In this document: positions 52,723 to 61,489 of the stretch, piece by piece
How positions within the stretch are numbered: the first letter of the stretch is position 1
Layout: each line of letters begins with the position of its first letter
From: Microcella alkaliphila
GTDB taxonomy: Bacteria > Actinomycetota > Actinomycetes > Actinomycetales > Microbacteriaceae
Reading direction: 5' to 3'
Assembly (NCBI RefSeq): GCF_004216855.1
Contig: NZ_SGXT01000013.1
Span: forward strand, 310,001-374,000
DNA length: 64,000 bases
Notes under the pieces: model-generated
What the model was told of the DNA's origin: nothing
The model's database searches: none
What the model saw: only the letters and a program-made list of their open reading frames with translations
Made by a program: the position numbers and the translations under genes

Positions 52723-53918
52723 GCGCGCCGAACGACCCGCCGCTGACGCGCCGGGAAGCCCGGCGGCTTCAGCGTCTCGCCGAGGAGGCGGCTGCCGCGC
52801 CGACGGGTGGGCAGCAGGCCGACCCCGGCCTTGACAGTGCGCCCGGCTCGGGGTCTGCCGTGTCGGGAGCGAGCGCGGCCGAGCAGGGCGGCGACCCCCT
52901 GGCTTATCGCACTCAGGTGCGCCCGGCCATCCCGCGCTACGAGCCGGCAACCGTGGGGTCGGCGGCTGCTCCCGGCAGCGGCTCGGTGGTGTCGGCGCCG
53001 GCACGGCCCGACAGTGTGCCAGACGCTCCTCCGGCGCCGTGGGCCTCCGCGCCGGGCTCATTCCGTCGCCGTGATTTTGCGCCGTCGGCCCCGAGCGCCG
53101 ATACGCCGCAGAGTCTCGCGACCGAGCGGCCCGACCAGCCACTCGACTACCACACGCAGGGCCGCAGCCCCTTCGTGCCGGTCCCCGATCTTGTCGAGCC
53201 GGCCGAGCCGCCGATCTTGCACGACTCCGTTCCGGCTTCGGCGCCCGATCGCCCCTTGTCGCGCCGTGAGTTGCGCGCCATTGCGGCGGAGGAGGTCGAG
53301 GCTGAGCCCCACGAGCCAGCCGTCGCCGAGGCCGATTCGGTCGACGTCGACGCCCGCTCGGAAGAGTCCGCTGCGACCGTCGCACCGGCTCCCGACTCTC
53401 CGCCGGCCCCGGCGATTCTTCCCGGCGAGGCGGCAGCCCCCCACGCGCCTCAGGTCTCGAGTCACTGGTCCGTTGGTGTTCACGACGACGAGGACCCTTT
53501 CACGAACACCTTCAGCCGCCAGGTTGGCTCGGCGGCGACGAGCGCGAATGCCCTGGTCTTGCCGGAGATGCCGCGTGGTGACCTGGCCGGCCCGGTCGCG
53601 GGCACCGGTGAGATCATCATCACCGGCATGATCGACGTGCCGTCGAGCGTTGCCTCCACCGGCGCCGTTCCCTCGGTCCATGACAGCCCCGACATCGACG
53701 ACCCCTTTGACGTGGACACGGAGTACGCGTCGACCGACTCTGCACCGGTCAGCGCGATCAGCGCCGTGAGCAGCCACACCGGCACGCGCGACGTGATGGG
53801 CGGCCGCAAGGCCCGCCGCACCAACGTGCTGACGACGGTGCTCGTCAGCTCGACCGTCGTCCTGGCGGTCGTCGCCGTCGCCCTCTTCGTCGTCGCCGTC
53901 GTCAACGGTCTCTTCTAG
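52719..53918 (+). CDS. Disordered Pro/Ala-rich protein with C-terminal membrane anchor
   Basis: The 399-residue protein is nearly all low-complexity (Pro, Ala, Ser, acidic) with a single C-terminal membrane helix (about 372-396: [20 protein letters not shown]) and a very short end. Two short motifs recur, [17 protein letters not shown] (7-23) and [17 protein letters not shown] (about 177-193), the kind of arginine-rich helix often found at actinobacterial membrane or divisome proteins. It lies between nadD and rsfS, overlapping nadD by 4 bp. I do not recognise a family; a tail-anchored scaffold is a guess. Confidence 0.7.
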   Translation: MSAPNDPPLTRREARRLQRLAEEAAAAPTGGQQADPGLDSAPGSGSAVSGASAAEQGGDPLAYRTQVRPAIPRYEPATVGSAAAPGSGSVVSAPARPDSVPDAPPAPWASAPGSFRRRDFAPSAPSADTPQSLATERPDQPLDYHTQGRSPFVPVPDLVEPAEPPILHDSVPASAPDRPLSRRELRAIAAEEVEAEPHEPAVAEADSVDVDARSEESAATVAPAPDSPPAPAILPGEAAAPHAPQVSSHWSVGVHDDEDPFTNTFSRQVGSAATSANALVLPEMPRGDLAGPVAGTGEIIITGMIDVPSSVASTGAVPSVHDSPDIDDPFDVDTEYASTDSAPVSAISAVSSHTGTRDVMGGRKARRTNVLTTVLVSSTVVLAVVAVALFVVAVVNGLF

Positions 53919-53952
53919 TGACGCCGCGCCGCCCCGACCCCCGAAAGGCACC

Positions 53953-54345
53953 GTGACCGCATCCGACCGCGCCATCGAGCTCACCGCCGTCGCGGCCCGC
54001 GCCGCCGACGCCAAGCAGGGGGAAGACTTGGTCGCGCTCGACGTGTCGGGACCGCTGCCCCTCGCGGACGTCTTCCTGCTCGTGACCGGCCGCAGTGAGC
54101 GCAACGTTCTCGCGATCGCCGACGAGGTCGAAGACCGCATGATCGCGGCGGGCGCGAAGCCCCTGCGTCGCGAGGGCCGCAGTGAGGGCCGGTGGGTGCT
54201 GCTCGACTTCGGCGACGTCGTCGTGCACGTCTTCCACGAGGAAGATCGGCAGTTCTACTCGCTCGAGCGACTCTGGAAGGACTGCCCGGTCGTCCCTCTG
54301 GGCCTCAGCGACCCCGCAGCAGCCACGGCCGAAGCGCCCGAGTAA
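53953..54345 (+). CDS. rsfS: Ribosome silencing factor RsfS
   Basis: The 130-residue protein binds L14 and blocks subunit joining under starvation. Motifs DVSGPLPLADVFLLVTGRSE then RNVLAIADEVED and GEGR-like RREGRSEGRWVLLDFGDVVV then HVFHEEDRQFYSLERLW are typical. GTG 53953 follows AAAGG. The nadD-x-rsfS order is a familiar actinobacterial arrangement. Its 3' end overlaps the convergent monooxygenase-like gene by 41 bp. Confidence 0.95.
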   Translation: MTASDRAIELTAVAARAADAKQGEDLVALDVSGPLPLADVFLLVTGRSERNVLAIADEVEDRMIAAGAKPLRREGRSEGRWVLLDFGDVVVHVFHEEDRQFYSLERLWKDCPVVPLGLSDPAAATAEAPE

Positions 54346-54862
54346 TCAGGGGAAGCCCGACGTACGTCATCAGGGGCGAGACAATCGCGACCAGCGCGAG
54401 CACGCGCATCCACAGTGGCCAGTCGCCGCTCACCGGTGAGAGAGCCGCGTTGGTGGCGAGACTCAGGGGGTAGAAGACGAGCACGATCGCGATCATCTGC
54501 TTCCATCGCGGGGGAGTGGGAGCCGGTGCGGGCACGGTCTCGACCCGACGAGGGGTGTCAAACCAGCCTTCGATACCGGTCAGTCGCTCCTGTCGGGCGT
54601 CTTCGGCGAGACCCCGCGCGGTGCTGATCCACCAGCGGCGCTCATCCGACGACTCCCAGCGCGCAAGCGACTCGGCGTCGGCAAAGCGGAAGAGCATGTG
54701 CCACTCGTCAGAGTTCTCGTCGGGCCGCACCCAGCCCGAGCCAAGATAGCCGGGAGATTCCCGCAACAGGTCTTCACCGGCGCGCGCCCAGGCAGCGAAC
54801 TCCCTGGCCCGTTCGGGAGGCACGGTGCGGGTGATCGAGACGGTCACGGGGGTCGAGGTCAT
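54305..54862 (-). CDS. Antibiotic biosynthesis monooxygenase (ABM) domain membrane protein
   Basis: The 185-residue protein has an N-terminal ABM-like dimeric alpha-beta barrel (about 1-95: VTVSITRTVPPERAREFAAW ... SPGYLGSGWVRPD ... WHMLFRFADAESLARWESSD) followed by two membrane helices (about 122-142 and 150-172). Proteins of this type are common and often mis-called monooxygenases; the role is unknown. ATG 54862 is chosen because similarity begins at MTSTPVTVSI. Confidence 0.8.
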   Translation of the reverse strand: MTSTPVTVSITRTVPPERAREFAAWARAGEDLLRESPGYLGSGWVRPDENSDEWHMLFRFADAESLARWESSDERRWWISTARGLAEDARQERLTGIEGWFDTPRRVETVPAPAPTPPRWKQMIAIVLVFYPLSLATNAALSPVSGDWPLWMRVLALVAIVSPLMTYVGLPLITRALRPWLLRGR

Positions 54863-54909
54863 GCCTCCATCCAACTGCCATCTGGCACTCTGCGCGACCG
54901 CGCATCGAA

Positions 54910-54939
54910 TTGGTGCGGGGGCGCGCCGTGTACTACTCT
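54910..54939 (+). promoter_or_regulatory. Promoter of tRNA-Ala
   Basis: TTGGTG (54910-54915) and TACTCT (54934-54939) are 18 nt apart, 36 nt before the tRNA gene. It is a good sigma-70 match for this GC-rich DNA. Confidence 0.6.
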
Positions 54940-54975
54940 GGTCGAGTTGCCGCGCCGGACGGTGCGCAGCATCGA

Positions 54976-55048
54976 GGGCCTGTGGCGCAGCTGGTAGCGC
55001 ACCTGCATGGCATGCAGGGGGTCAGGGGTTCGAGTCCCCTCAGGTCCA
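54976..55048 (+). tRNA. tRNA-Ala (GGC)
   Basis: The 73-nt cloverleaf has an acceptor stem gggcctg/caggtcc with one G-U pair, D arm with aGCTGGTAgc, anticodon stem cctgc/gcagg with loop atggcat (anticodon GGC at 55009-55011) and T arm ggGTTCGAGTCcc. The discriminator is A; CCA is not encoded. It lies alone between the ABM gene and the decarboxylase. Confidence 0.96.
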
Positions 55049-55055
55049 CCACGAC

Positions 55056-55075
55056 GACCCGGCTTCGGCCGGGTC
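55056..55075 (+). terminator. Hairpin with TTCG loop after tRNA-Ala
   Basis: An 8-bp stem gacccggc/gccgggtc closes a ttcg loop 7 nt after the tRNA end, and outer bases continue partly paired. There is no T-tract, so it may be a processing or weak termination signal. Confidence 0.55.
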
Positions 55076-55169
55076 TCGTCGTATCCGGCGCCTGCTGTTC
55101 CGACCGGCGGGGCGGCGCGCTGGTGGCCGCGGCTCTGAGTCCGCGGCCCGGCCCGAAAGGACCACCGTC

Positions 55170-56570
55170 GTGACTGACGCCCTCTCCCGCCCAAACGCAG
55201 ACCCCACGCGGATGCACTCGGTCACCCCCGAGACGACCGCGATCATCGACATGGTGCTCGATTACGCCCGCCGACGCCTGCTCGACACGGCTACCCCCCT
55301 CGACAAGCCGATGCCTCCGGCAGAGTTGCGGCGTCTCGCCTCGGGGTCGATCTCTGAGGACGGACTGGGCGGGCGCCGCGCGCTCGCACTGTTCGAGAAC
55401 GTGCTGGCCCCGGCGTGCCTCACGATCGACCACCCGGGTTACCTGTCGTTTATCCCGTCGGCGCCGACGAAGGCCGCCAGCGCGTTCGACCTGATCGTGT
55501 CGGCGACGGCTGTCTACGGCGGCTCGTGGATGGAGGGCTCGGGAGCGGTCTTCGCCGAGAACGAGGTGCTGGCGTTCCTCGCCCGCGAGTTTGGCCTGCC
55601 CGAGTCCGCCGGCGGTGTCGTCGTGCAGGGGGGCACGATCGGCAACCTCTCGGCGCTCGTCGCCGCGCGCGATCACGCCGCGCGGCGCCTCGCCGACCGG
55701 GGCGCCGCGCGTCCTGACCGGTGGGTCGTCATTGCGAGTAGAGAGGCGCACTCGTCGATCGCGTCGGCGGCCCGCGTCATGGATGTCGACGTCGTCACGG
55801 TCGCGGTCGACGAGACGGGCGCCCTGCACGGCGACCAGGTGCGCCCCGCACTCGAGCAGTACGGCGACGCCGTGATCGCCGTCGTCGCGACGGGAGGATC
55901 GACGAACTTCGGAATCGTCGACGACATCGCCTCGATCACTGCGCTCAATGACGAGTTCGACGTCTGGCTGCACGTCGATGGCGCCTACGGCCTCGCGGCC
56001 GCCCTGGCCCCGTCGGCTCGGCACCGCTTTGCCGGTATCGACCGGGCCGACTCGCTCATCGTCGACCCCCACAAATGGCTGTTCACGCCCTTCGACGCGT
56101 GTGTCCTGCTCTACCGCGACCCCGCGATTGCGCGCGCGGCCCACACCCAGCACGCCGAGTACCTCGACACCTTGAACGACCGCGCCGAGTGGAACCCCAG
56201 CGACTATTCGATTCAGCTGACGCGCCGCCCGCGGGGCTTGCCGCTGTGGTTCTCGCTCGCGGCGTTCGGTGCCGCGGCCTACCGCGACGCGATCGAAGAC
56301 TCGCTGTCTCTCGCACAGCGCATCGCCGACGAGATTCGTCGCCGGCCTGAGCTGCGTCTGGTGCGCGACCCGCAGCTCTCGGTGGTCGTCTTCGAGCGGG
56401 AGGGGTGGGACGTGAGCGACTACGCCGCCTGGTCCGACCGTCTGCTCGACGAGCAGCGCGCGTTCGTCGTGCCGAGCTCGCACGCGGGCCGTCCGAACAC
56501 GCGGTTCGCGATCGTGAGTCCGCGCACATCGTTCGAGCTGCTGGTGGGGATCCTCGACACGATGCGCTGA
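55170..56570 (+). CDS. PLP-dependent group II decarboxylase (aromatic amino acid/glutamate-type)
   Basis: The 466-residue fold-type I enzyme has HPGYLSFIPSAPTKAASAFD, VVQGGTIGNLSALVAARDHA, the H/D pair in LHVDGAYGLAAALAPSARHR and the Schiff-base Lys302 in IVDPHKWLFTPFDACVLLYR. It belongs with aromatic-L-amino-acid and related decarboxylases; the substrate is not evident from sequence. GTG 55170 has GAAAGGA upstream. The gene for pyridoxamine phosphate oxidase, which makes its cofactor, starts 53 bp downstream with its own -10. Confidence 0.9.
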   Translation: MTDALSRPNADPTRMHSVTPETTAIIDMVLDYARRRLLDTATPLDKPMPPAELRRLASGSISEDGLGGRRALALFENVLAPACLTIDHPGYLSFIPSAPTKAASAFDLIVSATAVYGGSWMEGSGAVFAENEVLAFLAREFGLPESAGGVVVQGGTIGNLSALVAARDHAARRLADRGAARPDRWVVIASREAHSSIASAARVMDVDVVTVAVDETGALHGDQVRPALEQYGDAVIAVVATGGSTNFGIVDDIASITALNDEFDVWLHVDGAYGLAAALAPSARHRFAGIDRADSLIVDPHKWLFTPFDACVLLYRDPAIARAAHTQHAEYLDTLNDRAEWNPSDYSIQLTRRPRGLPLWFSLAAFGAAAYRDAIEDSLSLAQRIADEIRRRPELRLVRDPQLSVVVFEREGWDVSDYAAWSDRLLDEQRAFVVPSSHAGRPNTRFAIVSPRTSFELLVGILDTMR

Positions 56571-56623
56571 TCTCTCGGCACACGTTCGGTGATTCGTCGG
56601 CTCGGCAGTCGTACGCTCACACC

Positions 56624-57295
56624 ATGAGCCACGATGCCGTACCCGACCCGCTGCTCGACAGGGCGCTGCGCACGCACACCGACTACGGCCAGGAGCAACT
56701 GGAAGAGCACGAGCTCGCCGCGGACCCGTTCACCCAGTTCACCGCGTGGCTCGCCGAGGCGGCCGAGCGTAAGGTCTACGAACCCAACGCGATGGTGATC
56801 GCCACCATCGACCCCGACGGCCGACCGTCCTCGCGCACGGTGCTCTTGCGCGGCATCGACGACCGCGGGTTCGCGTTCTACACCGACTACACGTCGCGAA
56901 AAGGTCGCGCTCTCATCGCGAACCCCGGCATCTCGGCCGTGTTCCCGTGGTACCCCCTGCACCGGCAGGTGCTGATCTACGGCGAGGCGCACAAGGTCGA
57001 CGAGGCCGACTCGAACGACTACTTCTCGAACCGCCCCCGCGGGGCGCAGATCGCCGCCTGGTCGAGCGACCAGTCGCACCCGATCGACGGGCGCGACGCG
57101 CTCGAACAGAAGGTGCGCGACACCGAACAGCGGTTCGCCGACGCCGAGGCGGTTCCGCGGCCCGAGCGGTGGGGCGGCTTCCGCATTGTGCCCGACCGGG
57201 TCGAGTTCTGGCAGGGCCGCACCTCCCGCCTGCACGACCGGCTCGTGTACGAGCGGCAGGGGACCGGCTGGCAGGTGACCCGGCTGCAGCCGTGA
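56624..57295 (+). CDS. pdxH: Pyridoxamine 5'-phosphate oxidase
   Basis: The 223-residue FMN enzyme of vitamin B6 salvage oxidises PNP/PMP to PLP. EPNAMVIATIDPDGRPSSRT then VLLRGID binds FMN, and FWQGRTSRLHDRLVYER is the classic C-terminal signature. ATG 56624 is supported by TACGCT (56612-56617) ending 6 nt before it, so the transcript is probably leaderless. It supplies cofactor for the adjacent decarboxylase (inference). Confidence 0.96.
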   Translation: MSHDAVPDPLLDRALRTHTDYGQEQLEEHELAADPFTQFTAWLAEAAERKVYEPNAMVIATIDPDGRPSSRTVLLRGIDDRGFAFYTDYTSRKGRALIANPGISAVFPWYPLHRQVLIYGEAHKVDEADSNDYFSNRPRGAQIAAWSSDQSHPIDGRDALEQKVRDTEQRFADAEAVPRPERWGGFRIVPDRVEFWQGRTSRLHDRLVYERQGTGWQVTRLQP

Positions 57296-57373
57296 CGGGT
57301 GCGCGGGAATACCGCGAGCATCCCGTCGGTTCCTTTTGATACGTTTGCATAAATCAGCGAGAGGATGCGCGCC

Positions 57374-58456
57374 ATGGCCCGCGAGATCGACCCGGCAGCC
57401 GTCGAATTCGGCATCAACACCTTCGGTGACGTCACCGAGCAGCCCGACGGAACCATGACCTCCTACCCGCAGGTGCTGCGGGACGTCGTCGAAGAAGGCG
57501 TCGTCGCCGACCAGGTCGGGATCGACGTGATGGGCATCGGTGAACACCACCGCGACGACTTCGCGGTGTCGGCACCCGACGTGTTGCTCGCCGCCATCGC
57601 GGCGAAAACCGAGCGCCTGCGCGTCAGTTCCGCCGTGACGGTGCTGTCGAGCGAGGACCCGATCCGCGTCTTCCAGCGCTTCGCCACGATCGACGCGATT
57701 TCAAACGGCCGCGCTGAGATCATCGCCGGCCGCGGCTCGTTCACCGAGTCCTTCCCGCTGTTCGGATTCGAGCTCAGCGACTACCAGGTGCTCTTCGACG
57801 AGAAGCTCAATCTGCTGGCCGAGCTGCTGAAAGAGAAGCCGGTGACGTGGAGCGGCTCGATTCGCCCTCCGCTCGACGGCGTTCAGGTGTACCCGACCAC
57901 GGAGAACGGCATTCGCACGTGGATCGGCGTCGGGGGAAGCCCCGAGTCGGTGGTGCGCACGGCCACCTACGGCTTCCCCCTGATGCTGGCGATCATCGGC
58001 GGAGAGCCGGCCCGCTTCGCTCCGTACGTCGACCTGTTCGACCGCGCCCTCGACCAGCTCGGCAAGGAGCGCCAGCCGGTCGGCGTCCACTCGCCCGGCT
58101 ACATCGCCGACACCGACGAGCAGGCGGCGGAAGAACTCTGGCCGCACTACGAGGTCATGTACTCGCGCATCGGACGCGAGCGCGGTTGGGGCCCGACGAC
58201 CCGCGCGCACTTCGAGCAGGAGATTCGACACGGATCGCTGTATGTCGGCTCGCCCGAGACGGTGGCGCGCAAGATCGCGGACACGATCCGCGTGCTGGGC
58301 GCTGAGCGATTCGACCTGAAGTACGCGACGGGTCCGGTTTCGCACGGCAAGCTGGTCCACGCGCTCGAGCTGTACGGCCAGAAGGTGATCCCGATGGTGC
58401 GCGAGCTGCTGGCGGACCAGCCCGTGGACGCTGGCGCAGCAGCTTTCACGCGCTGA
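57374..58456 (+). CDS. Luciferase-like (F420/FMN) monooxygenase family protein
   Basis: The 360-residue TIM-barrel protein opens VEFGINTFGDVTEQPDGTMT and has GIGEHHRDDFAVSAPDVLLA then AIAAKTERLRVSSAVTVLSS, typical of bacterial luciferase-like monooxygenases using FMN or F420. GRAEIIAGRGSFTESFPLFG follows the family. ATG 57374 has GAGAGG 9 nt upstream; ATG 57365 is possible. A TTTGATACGTTTGCATAAATC stretch is upstream and could be a regulator site with the -10. Substrate unknown. Confidence 0.87.
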   Translation: MAREIDPAAVEFGINTFGDVTEQPDGTMTSYPQVLRDVVEEGVVADQVGIDVMGIGEHHRDDFAVSAPDVLLAAIAAKTERLRVSSAVTVLSSEDPIRVFQRFATIDAISNGRAEIIAGRGSFTESFPLFGFELSDYQVLFDEKLNLLAELLKEKPVTWSGSIRPPLDGVQVYPTTENGIRTWIGVGGSPESVVRTATYGFPLMLAIIGGEPARFAPYVDLFDRALDQLGKERQPVGVHSPGYIADTDEQAAEELWPHYEVMYSRIGRERGWGPTTRAHFEQEIRHGSLYVGSPETVARKIADTIRVLGAERFDLKYATGPVSHGKLVHALELYGQKVIPMVRELLADQPVDAGAAAFTR

Positions 58457-58463
58457 GCCCCGC

Positions 58464-59300
58464 TCAGCCGCCGAGGGTGCCGGCTCCAACCAGCGTGACG
58501 ACGGCGGAGACGGCGGAGAGCATCACGATGCGAAACAGCCAGCGTGACTGGGGTGCCCGCACGAGCAGTATCGCCGCCGCGACGACGCACGCCAACGCCG
58601 TGCCGGCCCCGATTGCGCTGATCAACCCGATCGGGCCGGCGGCGGCCGCTCCGTAAATGCCGAGGGCACTGGCGATCGCGAGCGCCAAGATCGCCAGCGC
58701 GATGGATGCGCGGGGCGCGAGACGGTGCGGGATCGCCCGCATGCGGTGGCGCCGGTCGTCGTCGCGGTCGGGTGTGACGTTCGCGAAGTGCGCGGCGATG
58801 CCGAGCAGCGCTCCGGCCGCGGTTGCCCAGGGGGCGGCGACGGCCGGCGGCTCGCTCGCGAGCGTCACCACCGACGGCAGCGCCCCAAACCCGATGGCGT
58901 AGCAGGCGGTCGCCGCGACCGTTCGTTTGAGGCCGAGGTTGTATGTCCAGCCGGCGCCGAGCAGCAGCGCGTGCGCGACAGCGGCTGCCGGCCCGAGCAG
59001 AAGAGACAGGCCTACCGCGACGACGCCTGCTGCGATGGCCCAGCCGAGCAGCGTGCGGGCGGCGATCGCATCGCGCGCCACGGGCTTGTCGAGGCGGCCG
59101 ACCTCGCGATCGCGGGCGGCGTCGATGGCGTCGTTCGACCAGCCGATCGACAGTTGATTGGCGAGAATGGTCGCAGCGACCAGCAGGATGGAGCGAGGTG
59201 GCAGCCCGACCGAAAGAGCCAGGCCCGTCGCTACGACCGTCACGACGGCAGTGGGGCCGGGGTGACACGCTGCAAGCAGTGTGCGAGCAGTCGGCCTCAT
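58464..59300 (-). CDS. UbiA-family prenyltransferase, MenA-like
   Basis: The 278-residue protein with about eight helices has the first Asp-rich motif NDAIDAARDREVGRLDKP and the second VTPDRDDDRRHRMRAIP, both needed for binding the prenyl diphosphate through magnesium. It is likely to attach a prenyl chain to an acceptor such as a quinone precursor or an acyclic lipid; MenA itself cannot be proven. ATG 59300 is supported by TAACCT 7 nt upstream, overlapping the rhodanese stop. Confidence 0.85.
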   Translation of the reverse strand: MRPTARTLLAACHPGPTAVVTVVATGLALSVGLPPRSILLVAATILANQLSIGWSNDAIDAARDREVGRLDKPVARDAIAARTLLGWAIAAGVVAVGLSLLLGPAAAVAHALLLGAGWTYNLGLKRTVAATACYAIGFGALPSVVTLASEPPAVAAPWATAAGALLGIAAHFANVTPDRDDDRRHRMRAIPHRLAPRASIALAILALAIASALGIYGAAAAGPIGLISAIGAGTALACVVAAAILLVRAPQSRWLFRIVMLSAVSAVVTLVGAGTLGG

Positions 59301-59310
59301 GGCCCCCAGG

Positions 59311-59676
59311 TTAGGGCGTGACGACCGCGATTCCGGTCGACGCGGAGGCGGAGGCGACACTGCCCCCGTTGACGAGTTCGGTGAAGCCTAGCGACTCCAT
59401 GCGCGTGATGGCCTGTTCTGAGCGGTTGCCGCTGCGGCAGTACACGACGTAGTCGCCTGTGGGGTCGAGCTGTGCGACGCGGTCCTCGAAATCGGCCGCC
59501 TGAACGTCAATGTTGATCGCGCCATCGAGGTGCCCGGTGGCGAACTCGGCGGGCGTGCGCACGTCGATCAGGACCGTGTCGGTGGTTACCTCAATCGTTC
59601 CTGTCGCGGGCGCGCACGCGGCGAGGCCCAGGGCGAGGCCGATTGTGGCGGCGAGGACGGCGAGTAGGTGGCGCAT
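59311..59676 (-). CDS. Rhodanese-domain lipoprotein
   Basis: The 121-residue protein is a secreted lipoprotein (ALGLAAC, lipid Cys21) carrying a rhodanese domain with VLIDVRTPAEFATGHLDGAI and the catalytic Cys80 in VVYCRSGNRSEQA. It could transfer sulfane sulfur outside the membrane. A CsoR/CstR-type palindrome lies 37-52 nt upstream of the start, so control by persulfide or copper is likely. Confidence 0.9.
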   Translation of the reverse strand: MRHLLAVLAATIGLALGLAACAPATGTIEVTTDTVLIDVRTPAEFATGHLDGAINIDVQAADFEDRVAQLDPTGDYVVYCRSGNRSEQAITRMESLGFTELVNGGSVASASASTGIAVVTP

Positions 59677-59712
59677 TGGGGCTCCAATCTGATGGCGAGA
59701 AGAGCCTATCAG

Positions 59713-59728
59713 ATACCCTAGGGGGTAT
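59713..59728. promoter_or_regulatory. CsoR/CstR-type operator, ATACCC-TAGG-GGGTAT
   Basis: The 16-bp inverted repeat ATACCCTAGGGGGTAT just upstream of the rhodanese gene matches the A/T-flanked C-tract/G-tract operators bound by CsoR-family repressors, notably persulfide-sensing CstR proteins that control rhodaneses. The repressor gene is not in the window. Confidence 0.65.
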
Positions 59729-59733
59729 ACCAA

Positions 59734-59991
59734 CTAGATGGTCGGGAGCTGGAAATCGACGATGCGCTCGGGCAGGTTGTTCTCGCTGACGAACTTGGGT
59801 GCAGGAATCGTCGCCGAGGCGGGCTGCAGAATGGCGACGGCTCCGAGAGCCGACCCGATTACGACGGCGGCAGCGGAAACGGCCACGATCGTGCCCGTGA
59901 TGACCGTGAGCTTCTGGTGCCGCTCAAGCGTGATCACGATGGCGCCGATGACGACCAAAGCGGCGGCGGTGCCGATCAGGGTGGAAACCAT
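59734..59991 (-). CDS. Small two-helix membrane protein
   Basis: The 85-residue protein has two hydrophobic helices (about 4-21 and 31-54), a hydrophilic turn LERHQKL, and an exported C-terminal tail PAPKFVSENNLPERIVDFQL. AGGAA lies ahead of ATG 59991. It could be transcribed with the rhodanese gene, though the operator lies between them. I do not recognise a family. Confidence 0.6.
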   Translation of the reverse strand: MVSTLIGTAAALVVIGAIVITLERHQKLTVITGTIVAVSAAAVVIGSALGAVAILQPASATIPAPKFVSENNLPERIVDFQLPTI

Positions 59992-60186
59992 GATGTTCCT
60001 CGTCGGGTACGGGAACGACGCTGCGGCGGAGACCGCAGGCGGGTTCGAGCGGGTATCTCGGGTTGGTGTCGCTGGGTCGCGACCGTCCGTTGGGTAGCGG
60101 ACTCACGCTCAGAATACCGTTCGTGATCGTGCATTCGCCAGCATTTCGCGACCCCACTTCGGACGACAACGCACCAAGATGGACTC

Positions 60187-61419
60187 GTGACCGATCGATC
60201 GCCCGAGATACTGCACCGCGATGTCCTCGACGCCGTCGCCTCCTCACTCGGGTCGGAGGTCATGGCCGCCCATGCCTTGCAGATCGAGCCCACGGGCACG
60301 GGATTCACGCACGGCTATCGCGTGAGCCTTCGCGACTCGTCGGGGGCACTCGCCGACCACACCGTGTTCGTCGAGACGTCTCCGCCCGACGCCACGCGCC
60401 CTGGGGTGCTGACACTCACCCAGCCTGACTCGGGGGAGCGCGTTGACGTCTGGGTGTACCCCGCCGACCCGGCGCTGCCGGCACTGCGAACGGCGGTGTA
60501 CGCCGAGGCTGCAGGGATCGTGCTCGCACGTCTCGGCCTGCCGGTCGACGATCTGCGGGTCAGCCTCGCGGCCTATCGGCCGGGGAAGCGCGCCGTCGTG
60601 CGAGTGGATACCGCCCAGACCTCGTACTTCCTGAAGGTCGTGCGACCGCCCACCGCTGAACCATTGCAGGCCAAGCACACCCACTGGCGCAATGAGGGCG
60701 TGCCCGTGCCGGCTGTACTGGGGTGGAGCGAGGAGGGGCTCGTTGCCATGGAGGCGCTCGCCGGCTCTGAGCTCATCGGCGTGCTCGACAGGGTGTCGAA
60801 CCCCGACGTGCTGCTCGACGAGATTCAGCATCTCGTCGCCCAGATTGCGAGCGTCACCTCGACGGCACCGGCGCGGGCGTCGCTCGTGAGGCGGCTCGAC
60901 TGGTACGAGGAACGCCTCATCGAGCAGTTGCCCGATCACGATGGACTCATCGAGACGACGTCGCGCACGATCTCTCGACGCTATAAGGCAGGCGGAACGC
61001 CACCCCCGGAGCGCACCGTCCACGGCGACCTGCACCTCGCACAACTTCTTGTCGACCCGGCGGCGCCGACGACCATCACGGGCGTGCTCGACATCGACAC
61101 CTCGGGGTGGGGCGACCCCGCCGACGACGCTGCTGCCCTCTATGCGCACCTCATCGCGACGGTGGTGCACGACGGAGGATCGCGCGCGACGATCCGAGCG
61201 CGGCGCTGTTCGGTGCTCGCGGACGGCTGGCGCCGCCGCTGGTTCCGGTCGTCGGAGCCGGGGCTCGCTGATCGAGCGCACGCGATCGCGGCCGTTCAAT
61301 TGCTCGGGCATGCGCTCGCCCGTTCCGCTGCGGGGTCACCCGATGCGGCCATCTTGATCGAGCGAGCGCACCGCATGGTGTCGGCAGACGATCGTCCGCT
61401 CACATCTGCGACCTGGTGA
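60187..61419 (+). CDS. Aminoglycoside phosphotransferase (APH) family protein, intact kinase motifs
   Basis: The 410-residue protein keeps VHGDLHLAQLL (catalytic Asp) and GVLDIDTSGWGDPADDAAAL (metal Asp), unlike the degenerate homologue at 3507-4550. SYFLKVVRP provides the N-lobe Lys. The N-terminal 120 residues look like a cap domain. The family includes trehalose/maltose kinases as well as drug kinases; the substrate is not clear. GTG 60187 is the chosen start. The 195-bp gap before it holds no other feature I can support. Confidence 0.82.
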   Translation: MTDRSPEILHRDVLDAVASSLGSEVMAAHALQIEPTGTGFTHGYRVSLRDSSGALADHTVFVETSPPDATRPGVLTLTQPDSGERVDVWVYPADPALPALRTAVYAEAAGIVLARLGLPVDDLRVSLAAYRPGKRAVVRVDTAQTSYFLKVVRPPTAEPLQAKHTHWRNEGVPVPAVLGWSEEGLVAMEALAGSELIGVLDRVSNPDVLLDEIQHLVAQIASVTSTAPARASLVRRLDWYEERLIEQLPDHDGLIETTSRTISRRYKAGGTPPPERTVHGDLHLAQLLVDPAAPTTITGVLDIDTSGWGDPADDAAALYAHLIATVVHDGGSRATIRARRCSVLADGWRRRWFRSSEPGLADRAHAIAAVQLLGHALARSAAGSPDAAILIERAHRMVSADDRPLTSATW

Positions 61420-61425
61420 TCTCCG

Positions 61426-61449
61426 GCAGATGAGAAAGCTCTCATCTGC
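61426..61449 (+). terminator. Perfect 10-bp hairpin with TCATCTGC repeats
   Basis: gcagatgaga (61426-61435) and tctcatctgc (61440-61449) pair perfectly around aagc, 6 nt after the kinase stop. CACATCTGCG also occurs at about 61401 and CTCATGTC at 61463. It could terminate the kinase gene, or be a binding site of the nearby OmpR-type regulator controlling the secreted protein gene downstream. Confidence 0.5.
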
Positions 61450-61489
61450 GCTTCCTTGATCTCTCATGTCTGGTCGCGACTATCAGTGC

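Noticed and set aside
54933-56483. 516-residue minus frame over tRNA-Ala and the decarboxylase
   Set aside because: It would cross a tRNA gene and its hairpin, and the opposite strand encodes a clear PLP enzyme.
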